In this document: positions 1-7,529 of the stretch, piece by piece
Layout of the letters: each line of letters starts with the position of its first letter
Numbering within the stretch: the first letter of the stretch is position 1
Assembly (NCBI GenBank): GCA_016763565.1
Contig: JAESTO010000065.1
Location: 1-10,784, forward strand
Source of the DNA: Gammaproteobacteria bacterium
GTDB taxonomy: Bacteria; Pseudomonadota; Gammaproteobacteria; JABDGN01
Direction: 5' to 3'
Length of the DNA stretch: 10,784 nt
Position numbers and translations under genes: made by a program
Notes under the pieces: generated by a model
What the model was told of the DNA's origin: nothing
Seen by the model: only the letters and a program-made list of their open reading frames with translations
The model's database searches: none

Positions 1-658
1 CTGTTGGAAAATCAGGGCCAGGAATATACGTAAGTAAATCATCGATCGTTAATTCTGTATTATCGATTAAGGCAATACAAGCATCAATGACTTCCGATAA
101 ATTGTGTGGTGGAATATTGGTGGCCATACCTACCGCAATACCTGAAGAACCATTAACCAATAAATTAGGCACTCGTGCGGGCAACACAGTCGGCGCGTGC
201 TCTGAGCCATCGTAGTTCGGTACAAAATCAACCGTTTCTTTATCTAAATCTGCAAGCAAAGCGTGCGCAACTTTACTCATGCGGATTTCGGTATAGCGCA
301 TAGCCGCAGCTGAATCACCGTCAACAGAACCAAAGTTACCTTGACCATCCACCAACATGTAACGCAGAGAAAAGCTCTGTGCCATCCGTACCACCGTATC
401 ATACACGGCGCTATCACCATGTGGATGGTATTTACCAATCACATCACCTACAATACGTGCTGATTTTTTATAAGGTTTATTCCAATCATTGCGTAGTTCA
501 TGCATAGCATACAAAACACGGCGATGCACCGGTTTTAATCCATCACGCACATCAGGCAAAGCGCGTCCAATAATGACACTCATCGCATAATCTAAATACG
601 ATTGTTTCAATTCATCTTCAATGGAAATAGGAATGATTTCTTTGGCAAAAGTAGTCAT
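1..658 (-). CDS. gyrA: DNA gyrase subunit A, N-terminal part (3' end outside window)
   Basis: The first 219 codons of the breakage-reunion subunit of DNA gyrase (A2B2), which introduces negative supercoils in the cytoplasm. The translation aligns without gaps to the start of E. coli GyrA, with the same residue numbering: [10 protein letters not shown] at 20-29, [17 protein letters not shown], then [16 protein letters not shown], and the catalytic tyrosine at Tyr122 in MRYTEIRMS. The quinolone-resistance positions are Ser83 and Asp87, both wild type. The visible part ends in IPGPDFPT, which in E. coli lies in the middle of the winged-helix/tower part, so about three quarters of the gene lies to the left of base 1. 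The start is the ATG at 658-656, which gives the family N-terminus. A loose AGGA lies 11 nt upstream (673-670). The gene is divergent from the symporter. The identification is certain from the motifs; only the partial extent is a limit. Confidence 0.98.
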   Translation of the reverse strand, partial: MTTFAKEIIPISIEDELKQSYLDYAMSVIIGRALPDVRDGLKPVHRRVLYAMHELRNDWNKPYKKSARIVGDVIGKYHPHGDSAVYDTVVRMAQSFSLRYMLVDGQGNFGSVDGDSAAAMRYTEIRMSKVAHALLADLDKETVDFVPNYDGSEHAPTVLPARVPNLLVNGSSGIAVGMATNIPPHNLSEVIDACIALIDNTELTIDDLLTYIPGPDFPT

Positions 659-694
659 AAAATGTAGGTTCCTGCGAACTTAAAAAAGGACGCT

Positions 695-700
695 ATTTTA
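695..700 (-). promoter_or_regulatory. Possible -10 element for gyrA
   Basis: Read on the minus strand, these bases are TAAAAT, five of six matches to TATAAT, placed about 37 nt before the gyrA start codon. The region where a -35 box should lie (717-723) is only a weak match and overlaps a short palindrome. This is a candidate only; supercoiling-sensitive gyr promoters often have poor -35 boxes, but that cannot be judged here. Confidence 0.3.
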
Positions 701-709
701 ACATGGATT

Positions 710-723
710 GTTAAAAAATTAAC
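710..723. repeat. Short inverted repeat in the gyrA/symporter intergenic region
   Basis: GTTAA-AAAA-TTAAC, a perfect 5-bp inverted repeat around four A bases. It covers the place where the -35 box of the gyrA promoter would be expected. It could be an operator half-site pair, or simply chance in AT-rich DNA; nothing else supports a function. Confidence 0.3.
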
Positions 724-812
724 GTGACGCTTAGTGTTGCCATATGCCCGCTAATATTACATATATAACTGTAAATTCGCTCGCCTGCCATCGGTTTTTT
801 GATTGTGCTCAT

Positions 813-839
813 TTGCTAAAAATATTCGTTACCTATAAA
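813..839 (+). promoter_or_regulatory. Weak candidate promoter for the symporter
   Basis: TTGCTA (813-818) and TATAAA (834-839) are separated by 15 bp, with four and five of six consensus matches. Transcription would begin near 846 and leave a leader of about 40 nt before the ATG at 885. The spacing is short for sigma-70. A TTGCCA at 737-742 with an AT-rich stretch (762-769) about 20 bp downstream is an alternative. Confidence 0.25.
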
Positions 840-874
840 ATGAGAATCCTTCGGTGCCTGGTCTTCTTTAATCT

Positions 875-879
875 GGAAG
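875..879 (+). promoter_or_regulatory. Ribosome binding site that fixes the symporter start
   Basis: GGAAG lies 5 nt before the ATG at 885. It is the only good Shine-Dalgarno sequence near the 5' end of this reading frame and argues for initiation at 885 rather than at the in-frame ATG codons at 744 or 840. Confidence 0.6.
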
Positions 880-884
880 TTTTT

Positions 885-2243
885 ATGGATATCTTCATTA
901 TCATTTCGTTTCTCGCTGTCAATTTATTGATTGGCATAATGTCTAGTAAACACACACACAGCCTCGATCAATTTTCTGTCGGTCGTCGTTCTTTTAACAG
1001 CTTCGCAATTTTTGCTTCATTATCGGCAACCTTTATTGGCGGTGGTTATACCTTAGGTAATGCCGCTAAAGTATTTCATCTTGGCATGTTTTATGCCTTT
1101 GCATTGCTTGGTTTTAGCCTTAAAGAAATTTTAGTCGGCTTGTTTATTGCACCACGTATGGCAGCTTATCGCGATTGTTTATCAATTGGTGACATAATGA
1201 GCAGACATTATGGTACTGCTGCAAAAGTCATTACAGGTATTTTTTCGGTATTAATTTGCACGGGCATTGTAGGTGCTCAAGTCGGCGCAATAGGCGCCAT
1301 CTTCCGGGCATTTTTTCATATTAATGAGTTATGGGGAATATTGATCGGTTTCGCTGTTATTATTGTATATTCTGCTTTAGGTGGCATGCGTGCGGTAGTT
1401 TATACGGATATTTTACAATTTTTAATTTTAGCAGTAGGCATCCCGTTAGTATTTGTTCTTGGCATATATTATGTCGGTGGTTTTACTGCCATTATACATA
1501 AACTGCCGCAAGCCCATGTGTTTTTTTGGCACGATTCTCATACGCTGCTACCCTTTGTTTTTCTATTCATTACTTTTATGCTCGGTGAAACACTCGTACC
1601 ACCTTACGTGCAACGATTATTAATGGCTAAACATACCTGGCAAACACGACGTGCAATTGTTGCTAGTGGATTATTATCTATCCCATTTTTTTTAATTGCT
1701 GGCGGTATTGGATTAATTGCACTGCTCATTAATCCACAATTAAACGCTAATTTAGCCTTACCTTTTGTAGTCGAAACTGTCCTTCCTGGCTTTTTGCGTG
1801 GATTTGTTATTGCATCGTTACTCGCTATTATTATGTCTTCTGCTGCTGGGTTTTTAAATGCTGCAGCAGTTTCCTTGGTAAATGATATTATCAAGCCATT
1901 AAAACCACAAATAAAACCAATGACACTATTATCACTAGCTAAAGCCAGTGTGTTTGCTATTGGCGCTAGTTCGATGATTTTTGCTTTGGCAATTAAAAAT
2001 GTCTTAGATATTTTACTGTACGCTTACAATTTTTGGTCGCCGATTATCTTAGTGCCGTTATTAGCGTTATTGTTTAATATTAAAGTAAAATCTTGGCATT
2101 TTTTCATCGGAGCAAGTGCAGGATTAGTAGGTATGTTAGTCTGGTCTTTCGCATTCGAGCAGATCTATCATGTCAGCGCAATTATTATTGGAATTTTGTG
2201 TAATTTGCTCTTTTTTAGTGGTGCTAAACAATGCATTAGATAA
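885..2243 (+). CDS. Sodium:solute symporter (SSS/SLC5 family, CHT-like)
   Basis: A 452-residue inner-membrane protein with about 12-13 hydrophobic helices, in the LeuT-fold SSS family that couples uptake of a small solute to sodium entry. Family marks: the N-terminal helix followed by FSVGRRS (30-36), ATFIGGGYTLGNAAKVF (48-64), the signature ALGGMRAVVYTDILQ (164-178), MLGETLVPPYVQRLL (232-246), and AIIMSSAAGFLNAAAVSLVNDI near 314-335, where Ser318/Ser319 correspond to the Na2-site hydroxyl residues of PutP and vSGLT. The GGGY segment in helix 2 and the QR-L motif resemble eukaryotic CHT (SLC5A7) more than proline or glucose carriers, but the substrate cannot be read from the sequence. The frame is open back to 744, but the extra 47 residues have no family resemblance. 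The start at 885 has a good RBS and gives a normal N-terminus. The gene stands alone, divergent from gyrA and convergent with murU (16-nt gap). Confidence 0.9.
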   Translation: MDIFIIISFLAVNLLIGIMSSKHTHSLDQFSVGRRSFNSFAIFASLSATFIGGGYTLGNAAKVFHLGMFYAFALLGFSLKEILVGLFIAPRMAAYRDCLSIGDIMSRHYGTAAKVITGIFSVLICTGIVGAQVGAIGAIFRAFFHINELWGILIGFAVIIVYSALGGMRAVVYTDILQFLILAVGIPLVFVLGIYYVGGFTAIIHKLPQAHVFFWHDSHTLLPFVFLFITFMLGETLVPPYVQRLLMAKHTWQTRRAIVASGLLSIPFFLIAGGIGLIALLINPQLNANLALPFVVETVLPGFLRGFVIASLLAIIMSSAAGFLNAAAVSLVNDIIKPLKPQIKPMTLLSLAKASVFAIGASSMIFALAIKNVLDILLYAYNFWSPIILVPLLALLFNIKVKSWHFFIGASAGLVGMLVWSFAFEQIYHVSAIIIGILCNLLFFSGAKQCIR

Positions 2244-2259
2244 TATTATTTATCGCTGT

Positions 2260-2937
2260 TTAATCTAACGGATTCAACGAAATATACGTTTCAACCTCAG
2301 CTAATTCCCGAGCAGTTGTTACATTCCACCAAGCACCTTGATAATGTTCTCCACGCACCTGTTGTCGCAGCAAAGCAAGTTGTAATGGTTTCATAATTGA
2401 GTAGACACCTGGGCCACAAACTTGAAAAAATTGTGGTTGAAAGACACCAATACCACCATAGGTAAGCTTGCTACCGTCCCTATCTATCACTTCATTTTCT
2501 TGTAAAACAAAATCGCCCTGTGGATGAAAATTAGGGTTATCCACCATCATCATATGAGCCAATCCTGATAATTGACTCGGTAATTGCACCAAGGGGTATG
2601 CAGTCCATATATCGCTGCTAATGACTATGAAAGGTTCCTTACCTAACAAAGGCAAAGCCTGATAAACGCCACCACCTAATCCTAACGCCTGTTGCTCAAT
2701 GGAATAGTGAATCTTGACGCCATAACGTTCACCTTTACCTAATGCCTGCTGAATTTTTTCTGCCAAGTAACAGACATTAATAACGACCTCTTCAATACCT
2801 GCTTGTGCTAATGCATATAAATGATACTCAATAAGCGATTTTTCGGCAACTTTAAGTAATGGCTTGGGTGTATTATCTGTTAAAGATTGCATACGCTCAC
2901 CACGCCCAGCAGCCAGCAACATAGCTTTTCTGATCAT
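2260..2937 (-). CDS. murU: N-acetylmuramate-1-phosphate uridylyltransferase (MurU-type)
   Basis: A 225-residue nucleotidyltransferase that would join MurNAc-1-phosphate to UTP, giving UDP-MurNAc and pyrophosphate in the cytoplasm, the last step of the recycling shortcut begun by AmgK. Seen: the GT-A signature LLAAGRGERM (7-16), TPKPLL (23-28, with Lys25), IEYHLYAL (36-43), GLGGGVYQALPLLG (86-99), SSDIW with the metal-binding Asp109, VDNPNFHPQGDF (132-143), and WWNVTTARELAEVE (203-216). The overall layout and length match Pseudomonas MurU. Three spots differ: LETGGG is LGLGGG, NGDVW is SSDIW, and the Asp of DVGT is Asn205. The ATG at 2937 overlaps the amgK stop as ATGA, a typical coupled start; an upstream in-frame start at 2979 would run deep into amgK and adds nothing conserved. 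MurU function is inferred from similarity plus the amgK neighbour; the family also contains sugar-1-P transferases with other substrates. Confidence 0.88.
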   Translation of the reverse strand: MIRKAMLLAAGRGERMQSLTDNTPKPLLKVAEKSLIEYHLYALAQAGIEEVVINVCYLAEKIQQALGKGERYGVKIHYSIEQQALGLGGGVYQALPLLGKEPFIVISSDIWTAYPLVQLPSQLSGLAHMMMVDNPNFHPQGDFVLQENEVIDRDGSKLTYGGIGVFQPQFFQVCGPGVYSIMKPLQLALLRQQVRGEHYQGAWWNVTTARELAEVETYISLNPLD

Positions 2938-3929
2938 AGCTGTTTCTCCCAGGCGGGCAACACGACACGCTTCATCCACTCACGAAAAAACTTAAATTCT
3001 TGGTAATCAGCACTCACCTCCATAATATAATTTAAGGTGCGCGGTACATAAGCTAAGTAGTCACGATGTCCATCTCGTTGACATTTGCGTGCAAATGTTC
3101 CCAACGCTTTTAAATGGCGTTGTAAACCAGCCATGTCAAACCAAAATAAAAATTGTAGCCACGTACAGTTGCTTAAATTTAATTGCTGATAAAAATACTC
3201 AGCCCATTGTTTGACCTTATCTTTGGGCCAATCAATATAGCAATCACGTAATAATGACACCGCATCATAGGTTATTGGTCCCCACATTGCATCTTGAAAA
3301 TCGATAATACCTACTTGTCTATCAGGCAGTACCAATAAATTACGTGAATGATAATCACGATGAATACACACCTGCGGTTGTTGTATGAGCCGATCGGTTA
3401 ATTGCTGGAAAGTATCATGCAACAATTGCTGCTCGACAGGACTTAGTGACAACGCCAATAAATCGCTAAAAAACCATTGTTGGCAAATTTGCAAATCACG
3501 TTGGCAAATTCCGACAAAATCAGTGAAAGGATGATGCGCAATGGGAGGACAGGTTTGAATAATCGTCAAAGCTTGTAGTGCGCATTGATACAATGATTGT
3601 GCATTCTCATCGGTCAAAACAGTGCTATACAATTTATCACCAAAATCGCCAAGCAATACGAAGCCTTGTGACAAATCTACAGCAAAAATCTCTGGCACAT
3701 GTAAACCTAATTGCTTAAATGCTTGGGCAATGGCAATAAAACCTTCGCAAGGTTCTTGTTGTGGTGGCGCGTCCATCACCACCTTGCTAGTATTACCCTC
3801 TTGCACACGAAAATAGCGACGAAAACTGGCATCACCCGCTAAAAAGCGCATATGCTGTGGTTGTACGGCACAAATTTTGTCTAGCCAAGTATAAAGGGCT
3901 TGCTGACGAGGGTTAATAGCTGCTGTCAT
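2934..3929 (-). CDS. amgK: Anomeric MurNAc/GlcNAc kinase (AmgK-type)
   Basis: A 331-residue cytoplasmic kinase of the aminoglycoside phosphotransferase fold. In pseudomonads AmgK phosphorylates the anomeric carbon of MurNAc and GlcNAc, so that MurU can make UDP-MurNAc without the de novo, fosfomycin-sensitive steps. Seen (numbered from the ATG at 3929): GDASFRRYFR (32-41), VVMDAPPQQEPC (50-61), which matches the family's N-lobe, the catalytic loop HRDYHSRNLL (190-199) with Asp192 and Asn197, and the metal-binding Asp210 in IIDFQDAMWGP. The C-terminal part has the LQRHLKALGTFAR helix typical of AmgK. A TTG directly precedes the ATG; the ATG is preferred, though neither has a clear Shine-Dalgarno. 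The last base triplet overlaps the murU start by 4 bp, indicating a two-gene operon. The divergent lptD neighbour is the same as in Pseudomonas, which strengthens the assignment over a general phosphotransferase. Confidence 0.92.
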   Translation of the reverse strand: MTAAINPRQQALYTWLDKICAVQPQHMRFLAGDASFRRYFRVQEGNTSKVVMDAPPQQEPCEGFIAIAQAFKQLGLHVPEIFAVDLSQGFVLLGDFGDKLYSTVLTDENAQSLYQCALQALTIIQTCPPIAHHPFTDFVGICQRDLQICQQWFFSDLLALSLSPVEQQLLHDTFQQLTDRLIQQPQVCIHRDYHSRNLLVLPDRQVGIIDFQDAMWGPITYDAVSLLRDCYIDWPKDKVKQWAEYFYQQLNLSNCTWLQFLFWFDMAGLQRHLKALGTFARKCQRDGHRDYLAYVPRTLNYIMEVSADYQEFKFFREWMKRVVLPAWEKQL

Positions 3930-3950
3930 CAATGAAATATACGATATAAT
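3923..3950 (+). promoter_or_regulatory. Candidate sigma-70 promoter for the lptD operon
   Basis: CTGTCA (3923-3928, four of six to TTGACA), 16-bp spacer, then a perfect TATAAT (3945-3950). Transcription would begin near 3957, before both possible lptD starts. The -35 box lies over the first codons of amgK on the other strand. I saw no sigma-E-like element here, although lptD/surA are sigma-E controlled in E. coli. Confidence 0.55.
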
Positions 3951-3979
3951 CCTGCGTTAATTTTGTTTAGTTAAGAGTG

Positions 3980-4007
3980 ATTATAACAAACCTGCTAATG
4001 TCGACAA
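3980..4007 (-). promoter_or_regulatory. Candidate sigma-70 promoter for amgK-murU
   Basis: On the minus strand: TTGTCG (4007-4002), 16-bp spacer, and an extended -10, TG-T-TATAAT, whose hexamer is 3985-3980. Transcription would begin near 3973, leaving a leader of about 44 nt before the amgK ATG. It lies inside the 5' end of lptD and points toward the lptD promoter. Confidence 0.5.
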
Positions 4008-6529
4008 GCCATGTTTTTTTACAACGTATTAAATCGATACTACTGTGCTCAGTATTCTTGATAATCACGGTGTTTGTCAATATTAATGCTTTGGCAAAAA
4101 ATAACAAATACATCTCCAAACCGTCATTTGCCAAACAGCTCAATTGGGTCCAGGCACCATCTCTCAATATTTGTCGCGGTTATTATCGACAAACACCCAT
4201 TGTTTTTTCAACATCTCTACCGAAAAAGACGACTTTATTACATGCCGACAAAGCGCACCTATTCCGTGATAAACCTTCTGTGTACATGGGCCATGTGCGC
4301 GTAACACAATTAGGCCGTCAACTTACTGCCGATAAGGCCTACACTTTTCTTGATAAACAACATCGCCACTTAAATATTATTAAAGCCTTAGGTAATGTAC
4401 ATATTTATCAACCGGGCTTATTAATTGTTGCTGATAAGGGACAGCTCAATATTCCGCAGAAAACACTGGCGCTACACAACGTGTCTTATCGCATGCCGCG
4501 TAATAGCAAACTCAAGAAGAAAATTGTCTATGTGCAGGGCAAAAAAGAATATCATATTAGCGGTATTGTTGCGCGTGGTACTGCAAGTAAGGCTGAACAA
4601 CTCAAACCTAATCAATTTCAATTAACCCATGCAACATACAGTGTGTGCACACCCACTGACCACACGTGGCAATTAGCCGCTAGCCGTCTTGACTTAAATA
4701 ATACAACCAAGATAGGAACTGCACACAATGTGCGCTTAGAGTTGTTCGATGTGCCGGTCTTCTATTGGCCTTATTTAACCTTTTCATTAGATAAAAATCG
4801 CAAATCGGGTTTCCTTAACCCTTCATTTAAATTTGCATCAAGTTATGGCTTTAAATTTCAAATACCTTTTTATTGGAATATAGCACCTAACTATGACGCT
4901 ACTATCGTACCAACTTACTATACGCGTCGTGGCGCGCAGCTTGACACCACATTGCGTTATTTAACTTGGCGCAGCTTGGGAAAATTTTATCTTAGTGTAC
5001 TGCCAGGCGACCAAAAATTTAAAAATTTTCAACAACAAGCGCCACAACAATATTCTACCCAACCGGGCTTAAAGCGTTTAGAAAAAGCACCTAGCAATCG
5101 TTATTATCTGTCTTGGCAAAACCAATACTTGTTTAATCCTTATTGGTCATCAAAATTAAATGTTAATTATGCCAGTGATGATTACTATTTTCAAGATTTT
5201 GGCAATGCACCCAATGCCATTACGCAAAGCCAATTACTGCAGCAATTTTTAGTACAGTTTCGTGGCAAACATTGGGATTTCAAAGCCAATTTACAAAATT
5301 ATCAAACACTGCATCCTATTAATGCGTCAACAGTATCCGACCAATATGCCCGCTGGCCACAGTTAGTGTTAAATGCTAATTATCCCCACCAATTATGGGG
5401 ACTCAACTTCCACTTAGGCACTGAGTTTGTTAATTTTCGTCATCCCATTATTGCTAATCATTTTAAAAGCAATTTATCGCCCATTGTCGGCAAGCGTATT
5501 AATATTACGCCAACTGTCAGTTGGCCAAAATATACCAACTGGGGATTTTTTATTCCTACCGTAAAATGGCAAAGCACGTTATATTATTTAAATAATCTGG
5601 CAAGTGATCGAAATAGCAATCTCCATAGGAATTTACCCACGTTCAATATCGACACCGGACTATTTTTTGACCGCACCCTACATTTAGGCCAACACGCCTT
5701 TACCCAAACAATTGAACCGCGCTTATTCTATTTATATACGCCGTATCGCGATCAAAGTAATTTCCCTGTATTTGTCACCACAAATCAAATTTTTACTTAC
5801 AATGGCATTTTTAGTACCAATCGTTTTAACGGTATTGATCGCATTGGTGATGCTAATCAGCTAGGTGTCGGCATCACCACACGATTTATTGATCAGCAAA
5901 CGGGCATGGATCGCTTAGATCTGAGTATTGGTCAAATTTATTACTTTAAAAATCGCCAAGTTTTTCTTAAACATCGAGCCATTAATTACGATACCTCTGT
6001 GTCACCATTAGCAGCACAATTAACTTATCATTTTTACCATGGCTGGTCTACTACCGCCAACTTAGCGTGGAACCCCAACCACCAATTTATACAAAATGGC
6101 CGACTGAACCTACGCTACCGTGCTAATAATCAACATATTGCTAATCTAGGCTATACTTACCAGCGCTACAATGTTCTCGACCCTGGTGGCATAAAAAGCA
6201 ATGAAAATGATAACATTAGCCAAATTACCTCATCACTGGTTTGGCCATTGCCTTATCACTGGCATTTCCTAGGTGGTTTGAACTATAATATCACCCATGG
6301 ACGTCCGCAAACTTATTTGGCAGGTCTAGAATATGATAGCTGCTGTTGGGCAATACGCATTATTGCTAGCGAAAATTTTATTCGCCTAGATAATGGCGAA
6401 GCAAAATATGATACTCGCTATTCGTTACAATGGGTTATTAAAACACTAGGGGCTATTGGACCAAGCAGCAGTGATAGTGCACTACATAACCTAGTACCGG
6501 GTTACATTAACAATTTTACTAAATATTAA
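3998..6529 (+). CDS. lptD: LPS-assembly outer-membrane protein LptD
   Basis: The outer-membrane barrel that, plugged by the lipoprotein LptE, inserts lipopolysaccharide into the outer leaflet. Numbered from the ATG at 3998 (843 aa): a signal peptide with basic N-region and hydrophobic core, cleaved near ALA-KN (about residue 33); an OstA/jellyroll periplasmic domain from about 75 to 190 (repeated ADKA-type strands); the start of the barrel marked by FDVPVFYWPYLTFSLDKNRK followed by SGFLNPSF (about 250-280); then many aromatic-rich strands. The four cysteines of the E. coli disulfide scheme are present: Cys59 and Cys217 in the periplasmic part and adjacent Cys782-Cys783 near the end. The C-terminal tail has GAIG and VPGY, as in other gammaproteobacterial LptD. 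A GTG at 3977, in frame, would add seven residues; ATG is preferred because it gives a normal 33-residue signal, but neither has a strong RBS. The length is at the upper-middle of the family. First gene of the lptD-surA-rsmA-MFS run; LptE is not in this window. Confidence 0.96.
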   Translation: MSTSHVFLQRIKSILLCSVFLIITVFVNINALAKNNKYISKPSFAKQLNWVQAPSLNICRGYYRQTPIVFSTSLPKKTTLLHADKAHLFRDKPSVYMGHVRVTQLGRQLTADKAYTFLDKQHRHLNIIKALGNVHIYQPGLLIVADKGQLNIPQKTLALHNVSYRMPRNSKLKKKIVYVQGKKEYHISGIVARGTASKAEQLKPNQFQLTHATYSVCTPTDHTWQLAASRLDLNNTTKIGTAHNVRLELFDVPVFYWPYLTFSLDKNRKSGFLNPSFKFASSYGFKFQIPFYWNIAPNYDATIVPTYYTRRGAQLDTTLRYLTWRSLGKFYLSVLPGDQKFKNFQQQAPQQYSTQPGLKRLEKAPSNRYYLSWQNQYLFNPYWSSKLNVNYASDDYYFQDFGNAPNAITQSQLLQQFLVQFRGKHWDFKANLQNYQTLHPINASTVSDQYARWPQLVLNANYPHQLWGLNFHLGTEFVNFRHPIIANHFKSNLSPIVGKRINITPTVSWPKYTNWGFFIPTVKWQSTLYYLNNLASDRNSNLHRNLPTFNIDTGLFFDRTLHLGQHAFTQTIEPRLFYLYTPYRDQSNFPVFVTTNQIFTYNGIFSTNRFNGIDRIGDANQLGVGITTRFIDQQTGMDRLDLSIGQIYYFKNRQVFLKHRAINYDTSVSPLAAQLTYHFYHGWSTTANLAWNPNHQFIQNGRLNLRYRANNQHIANLGYTYQRYNVLDPGGIKSNENDNISQITSSLVWPLPYHWHFLGGLNYNITHGRPQTYLAGLEYDSCCWAIRIIASENFIRLDNGEAKYDTRYSLQWVIKTLGAIGPSSSDSALHNLVPGYINNFTKY

Positions 6530-6552
6530 CTTTTAAACTACCGAGTAATACT

Positions 6553-7527
6553 ATGAAAAAAATATTATGTTATTTATGCCTAAACCTTTTGCTAACGACC
6601 ATCTATACAGCCATTGCAAGCAGTTCACAACCACTTGATAGCATTGTAGCTATCGTTAATAATCAAATTATTACACAAAGTGAGCTACAAGGACGCATTA
6701 TTCAAGCCAAGCAACAACTCACACAGCAACATATTCATTTGCCCAACACTGCTATTATTCAACATCAAGTGCTTAATGCCTTGATTGCTGAAAAATTGCA
6801 ATTACAAACTGCCCAACGAGCAAGTATTACCGTTTCTCAGCAAAGACTGAACCAAGCTCTCATCGGTATTGCGCAACAACGTAAAATGACTATGCAACAA
6901 TTTTTTACATCGTTAAAAAAATCAGGGGTCAGTCAAGCAAAGTTTTTGCAACAGCTACACCAACAATTAATGATCTCCGAATTACAAAAACAAGCTATTG
7001 CCCCACGTGTACACGTTAAACCAAGTGAAATAGATATCTATCTACATTCCATATTGGCTAGTAAAAACAACTTACAATACCATGTCGAAGATATTTTAAT
7101 TGCCTTGCCTGAAACACCTAGCCCAACACAAATTAAGGCCGCAAAAATAAGAGCAGAAAAATTAATAACGGAAATCCGTGGTGGTGCTAATTTTCAATCC
7201 CTAGCAGTTGCCCAATCGAGTGGCCAACAAGCACTCAAAGGTGGTGATTTAGGCTGGCGTCACTTAGCAGAGCTACCTACTATTTTTGCTAATCAAGTAG
7301 GTAAAATGAAACTGCAACAAGTTGCTGGCCCGATTCGTGCTGCCAATGGTTTCCATGTTATTCGTCTTGCGGGTATTCGTCACAATAAAACCATTGCTAA
7401 TAAACAGCGTTTGCGACAACAAGTAGGTGAGATGCTCTTTAGACGCAAGTTTGAACAGGAATTACAAAACTGGTTGCGTCGCACACGCGGTGGTGCATAC
7501 ATAAAAATCATTAAGGCCACTAAATAA
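6553..7527 (+). CDS. surA: Periplasmic chaperone SurA with a single parvulin domain
   Basis: SurA escorts unfolded outer-membrane proteins, LptD among them, through the periplasm to the BAM complex. This 324-residue form has a signal peptide (MKK, then a hydrophobic stretch, cleavage near Ala22), a SurA_N chaperone domain (about 28-155, with VAIVNNQIITQSEL at 32-45), one parvulin domain (about 174-276: GGDLGWRHLAELPTIFA and GPIRAANGFHVIRL), and the conserved C-terminal helix and strand (LFRRKFEQELQNWLRR, AYIKI) that pack back on the N-domain. E. coli SurA has 428 residues and two parvulins. The ELP-IFA and GPIR-GFH wording matches its first domain (P1), so the second (P2), which carries the prolyl-isomerase activity in E. 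coli, is absent. The end is intact and no frameshift is visible, so this looks like a natural short form. It begins 23 nt after lptD and ends 2 nt before rsmA. Confidence 0.93.
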   Translation: MKKILCYLCLNLLLTTIYTAIASSSQPLDSIVAIVNNQIITQSELQGRIIQAKQQLTQQHIHLPNTAIIQHQVLNALIAEKLQLQTAQRASITVSQQRLNQALIGIAQQRKMTMQQFFTSLKKSGVSQAKFLQQLHQQLMISELQKQAIAPRVHVKPSEIDIYLHSILASKNNLQYHVEDILIALPETPSPTQIKAAKIRAEKLITEIRGGANFQSLAVAQSSGQQALKGGDLGWRHLAELPTIFANQVGKMKLQQVAGPIRAANGFHVIRLAGIRHNKTIANKQRLRQQVGEMLFRRKFEQELQNWLRRTRGGAYIKIIKATK

Positions 7528-7529
7528 TA

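Noticed and set aside
744..884. In-frame N-terminal extension of the symporter from the ATG at 744
   Set aside because: The added 47 residues have no family resemblance and sit before the expected first helix; the ATG at 885 has a GGAAG five bases upstream.
1604..1894. Open frame antisense to the symporter
   Set aside because: It is the mirror of a conserved membrane protein, has no RBS and no recognisable domain.
2236..2268. Inverted repeat TTAGAT...ATCTAA between symporter and murU as a terminator
   Set aside because: Only six AT-rich pairs around a loop of about 21 bases, with no T-run; a nested GATAA/TTATC pair is equally weak.
2938..2979. Longer MurU start within amgK
   Set aside because: The 14 extra residues precede the conserved MIRKAMLLAAG start, and the ATGA overlap at 2934-2937 is the normal coupled arrangement.
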